A DNA stretch of 64,000 bases, taken from contig NZ_CANMRL010000003.1 in NCBI RefSeq assembly GCF_947500255.1, forward strand, positions 372,001-436,000. The letters are read 5' to 3'. The notes under the pieces were generated by a model that worked only from the letters and a program-made list of their open reading frames with translations, was not told the origin of the DNA and searched no databases. This document shows, in pieces, positions 62,207 through 64,000 of this stretch. Made by a program: the position numbers and the translations under genes. Position 1 is the first letter of the stretch, and each line of letters opens with the position of its first letter. Source of the DNA: an uncultured Psychroserpens sp. (GTDB lineage: Bacteria; Bacteroidota; Bacteroidia; Flavobacteriales; Flavobacteriaceae).

Positions 62207-63199
62207 ATGAAAGTATTAATCTATAGTGCCAAAGATTTTGAGATTCCATATTTAATACAAGCCAATAATAAAAAGCATACATTGAGCTTTACAGAAGAGG
62301 CCTTATCATCTGAAACAGCCATGAAAGCTGTAGGCTATGATGCTATTTCAATATTTTCGGCAGATGAAGCTTGTTTTATCACTATCGAAAAGCTTAAGGA
62401 TTTCGGTATAAAATATATAACACTTAGATCGGTTGGTTACGATAATGTTAACTTAAGAACTGCTAAACGATTACATATAAAAGTTGCTAATGTACCTGCC
62501 TATTCGCCGTATGCTATTGCCGAACACGCAGTCGCTCTGTTGCAAACACTAAACAGAAAGCTAATTGAATCCAATTTTAGAGTCAATCACTATAATTTTA
62601 ACCTCAATGGTCTTGTTGGTTTTGATCTCAACCAAAAGACCGTCGGTATCATTGGCACAGGAAAAATTGGCTCTGTCATGAGTCGGATAATGTATGGTTT
62701 TGGTTGTACCTTATTAGGCTATGACATTGAAGAAAATGTAGTATTGAAAGAACGATATAATATGCGCTACACTACGTTAAAGGAATTATGTAATCAAGCA
62801 GATATTATCTCTTTACATCTTCCTTTAAATACCGAAACCCATCAACTTATTAATGACGATTTAATTTCTGAAATGAAAGATGGAGTTATTCTTATCAATA
62901 CTGCAAGAGGTGCTATTATCAATACAGAAGATGTCATAGAAGGTCTTAAAAACAAAAAGATTGGTGCTCTAGGTATGGATGTTTATGAAAATGAAAAAAG
63001 CATATTCTTTAAAAACCGGTCTCAAGAATTACCTAATGACGATCTCCTTCTGAAATTAAATGCCATGCCAAATGTTCTAATAACGGGACATCATGCATTC
63101 TTAACCGAAGAAGCACTCACAAATATTGCAGAGACCACTATCTACAATTTAAATTGCTGGGATTCTGGTAAAGACACCGAAAATGAATTAACTAATTAA
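62207..63199 (+). CDS. ldhA: D-lactate dehydrogenase / 2-hydroxyacid dehydrogenase
   Basis: A 330-residue D-2-hydroxyacid dehydrogenase. The NAD-binding fold has VGIIGTGKIGSVMSRIMYGF (about 145-164, GxGxxG) and LGYDIEENV. The catalytic Arg is in INTARGAII (about 232), the Glu in MDVYENEKS (about 260) and the His in ITGHHAFLTEEAL (about 293). The opening MKVLIYSAKDFE and YDAISIFSADEA are typical of fermentative LdhA, which reduces pyruvate to D-lactate with NADH. Some relatives use other hydroxyacids. Its 3' end overlaps the frameshifted HMA gene by 12 bp. Confidence 0.92.
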   Translation: MKVLIYSAKDFEIPYLIQANNKKHTLSFTEEALSSETAMKAVGYDAISIFSADEACFITIEKLKDFGIKYITLRSVGYDNVNLRTAKRLHIKVANVPAYSPYAIAEHAVALLQTLNRKLIESNFRVNHYNFNLNGLVGFDLNQKTVGIIGTGKIGSVMSRIMYGFGCTLLGYDIEENVVLKERYNMRYTTLKELCNQADIISLHLPLNTETHQLINDDLISEMKDGVILINTARGAIINTEDVIEGLKNKKIGALGMDVYENEKSIFFKNRSQELPNDDLLLKLNAMPNVLITGHHAFLTEEALTNIAETTIYNLNCWDSGKDTENELTN

Positions 63200-63411
63200 T
63201 TTATTTTCAGTCCCAACAATTGGGTAACCGATTCTAGATAGCACACGTTTTGCATTGTCGAAATCGTAATGGGTTTGATAATTAAAAGAGGTTGTATTAG
63301 CTTCAATATTCACATCAACATCACCAATATGTTTTACCTGAGATAATGCATTAATTATGTTCTTTTACAACCACAACTCTTCAGGTTTTCTATATGAACT
63401 GTTGCTCTCAT
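63188..63411 (-). pseudogene. Heavy-metal-associated (HMA) domain protein, frameshifted
   Basis: On the minus strand the ATG at 63411 gives MRATVHIENLKSCGCKRT and a stop. Continuing in the next frame gives IINALSQVKHIGDVDVN, then EANTTSFNYQTHYDFDNAK and RVLSRIGYPIVG, ending at 63188. Together they form one complete ferredoxin-fold HMA domain with a single-base deletion after the metal-binding loop (ACATAATT where ACAATAATT would restore the frame). The expected CxxC is altered to S-C-G-C. Intact relatives are small metallochaperones or mercury/copper-binding proteins. A sequencing error cannot be excluded. Confidence 0.75.
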
Positions 63412-63547
63412 GATATAATTTTTCGATCCTTAAACTAGTTGAAATACTCTACTAATGAAATGATATTCATCAGTATTAATAGCTGACACAAATCATTTGA
63501 CACACCAGAGCTTAACCATACATTTGAATTGAATATTACCGATTTAT

Positions 63548-64000
63548 ATGTTGGGATTCAAATCTATAAACGCACAACTAAAAGCCTTTCTAATTGAAAT
63601 TGGAGAGCTTTCATACTTCACTTCAAGATTTTTAAAGGAAGCGTTTAAACGTCCTTTTGAATTCAAAGAATTACTAAAGCAATGCTATAATATGGGCAAC
63701 CGTTCTCTCCTATTGGTTGGAATTACTGGTTTTATTATTGGATTGGTATTGACCTTGCAAACAAGACCAACGTTGACTGAGTTTGGTGCTGTATCATGGA
63801 TGCCATCAATGGTTGGTATTTCGATAGTGAGAGAAATAGGACCTATTATAACGGCTTTAGTTTGTGCTGGTAGAATAGGGTCTGGAATTGGTGCCGAATT
63901 AGGTTCAATGCGTGTAACGGAACAAATCGACGCCATGGAAGTTTCTGGTACAAATCCATTTAAATACTTAGTCGTTACTAGAGTTTTGGCCGTTACACTA
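63548..64000 (+). CDS. mlaE: MlaE/YrbE-family ABC transporter permease (cut by window end)
   Basis: The frame is open from ATG 63548 to the end of the window (151 residues). It matches the MlaE permease. An N-terminal amphipathic helix (INAQLKAFLIEIGELSYFTSRF) comes first, then LLLVGITGFIIGLVLTLQTR, then the diagnostic VREIGPIITALVCAGRIGSGIGAELGSM (about 95-122) and TEQIDAMEVSGTNPF. MlaE is the inner-membrane permease of a phospholipid/lipid transporter that maintains outer-membrane asymmetry; an ATPase (MlaF) and MCE protein (MlaD) are expected just beyond the edge. Confidence 0.93.
   Translation, partial: MLGFKSINAQLKAFLIEIGELSYFTSRFLKEAFKRPFEFKELLKQCYNMGNRSLLLVGITGFIIGLVLTLQTRPTLTEFGAVSWMPSMVGISIVREIGPIITALVCAGRIGSGIGAELGSMRVTEQIDAMEVSGTNPFKYLVVTRVLAVTL

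Overview
The window is a 64 kb AT-rich segment of a Bacteroidota chromosome, almost certainly family Flavobacteriaceae. The reasons are two secreted proteins with C-terminal type IX secretion (T9SS) sorting domains, a FecI/FecR/TonB-receptor cassette, membrane-bound AraC regulators, lipoproteins with an -SC(N/S)- lipobox, a PNGase F very close to the classical flavobacterial enzyme, and promoters of the Bacteroidota type (TTTG, 19 bp, TAnnTTTG). Gene order around ftsK-lolA-lptFG-ribB and around holA also has a flavobacterial look. Genus cannot be fixed from the sequence alone; a laminarinase-like GH16 fits a marine or algal-polymer lifestyle.

Layout. 0-9 kb is accessory: the end of an AraC regulator, a VOC protein, a lipoprotein carrying a PhnB-like domain, a 7-TM AraC regulator, small unknown proteins, a class C beta-lactamase-like hydrolase, and an orphan protein of the phage/contractile-injection tail-tube family followed by two exported unknowns. 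9-35 kb is mostly housekeeping with accessory insertions: holA, an HsdR-N-type nuclease-like protein with a GT2 glycosyltransferase, an OmpA lipoprotein, a YciO-type protein, an esterase-like lipoprotein, a retropepsin-like protein translationally coupled to a protein with three glycogen-binding-type domains, WG repeats, a UvrD/PcrA helicase, an M20 amidohydrolase, a glutamate-synthase-like FMN protein, patatin, M1 peptidase, PNGase F, recG, miaE and two TlpA-type redoxins. 35-48 kb is core: pheT, amt, PAP2, tpx, dgkA, ftsK, lolA, an LptF/LptG permease with an extra C-terminal half, and ribB with a degenerate GTP cyclohydrolase half.

48-62 kb is the most plastic region. It holds a GH16-T9SS enzyme, a DegT aminotransferase, a nitroreductase, and a tRNA-Ser whose 3' end is repeated twice downstream with duplicated terminators. 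Two acidic lipoproteins sharing one repeated domain come next, divergent from an ECF sigma / FecR / TonB-receptor operon. A leucine-rich-repeat T9SS protein follows, and just behind it lies a stranded 3' end of a second TonB receptor. The window ends with ldhA, a frameshifted heavy-metal-binding-domain gene and the start of mlaE (cut by the window edge).

No CRISPR array, rRNA, transposase or complete prophage was seen. The best candidates for unusual biology are the orphan tail-tube protein (6907-7374), the tRNA-Ser 3' repeat cluster (52253-52671), the paralog-remnant/insertion structure at 59326-62049, and the triple CBM48-like/retropepsin pair (13950-15880). All statements rest on reading motifs by eye; no database search was run.
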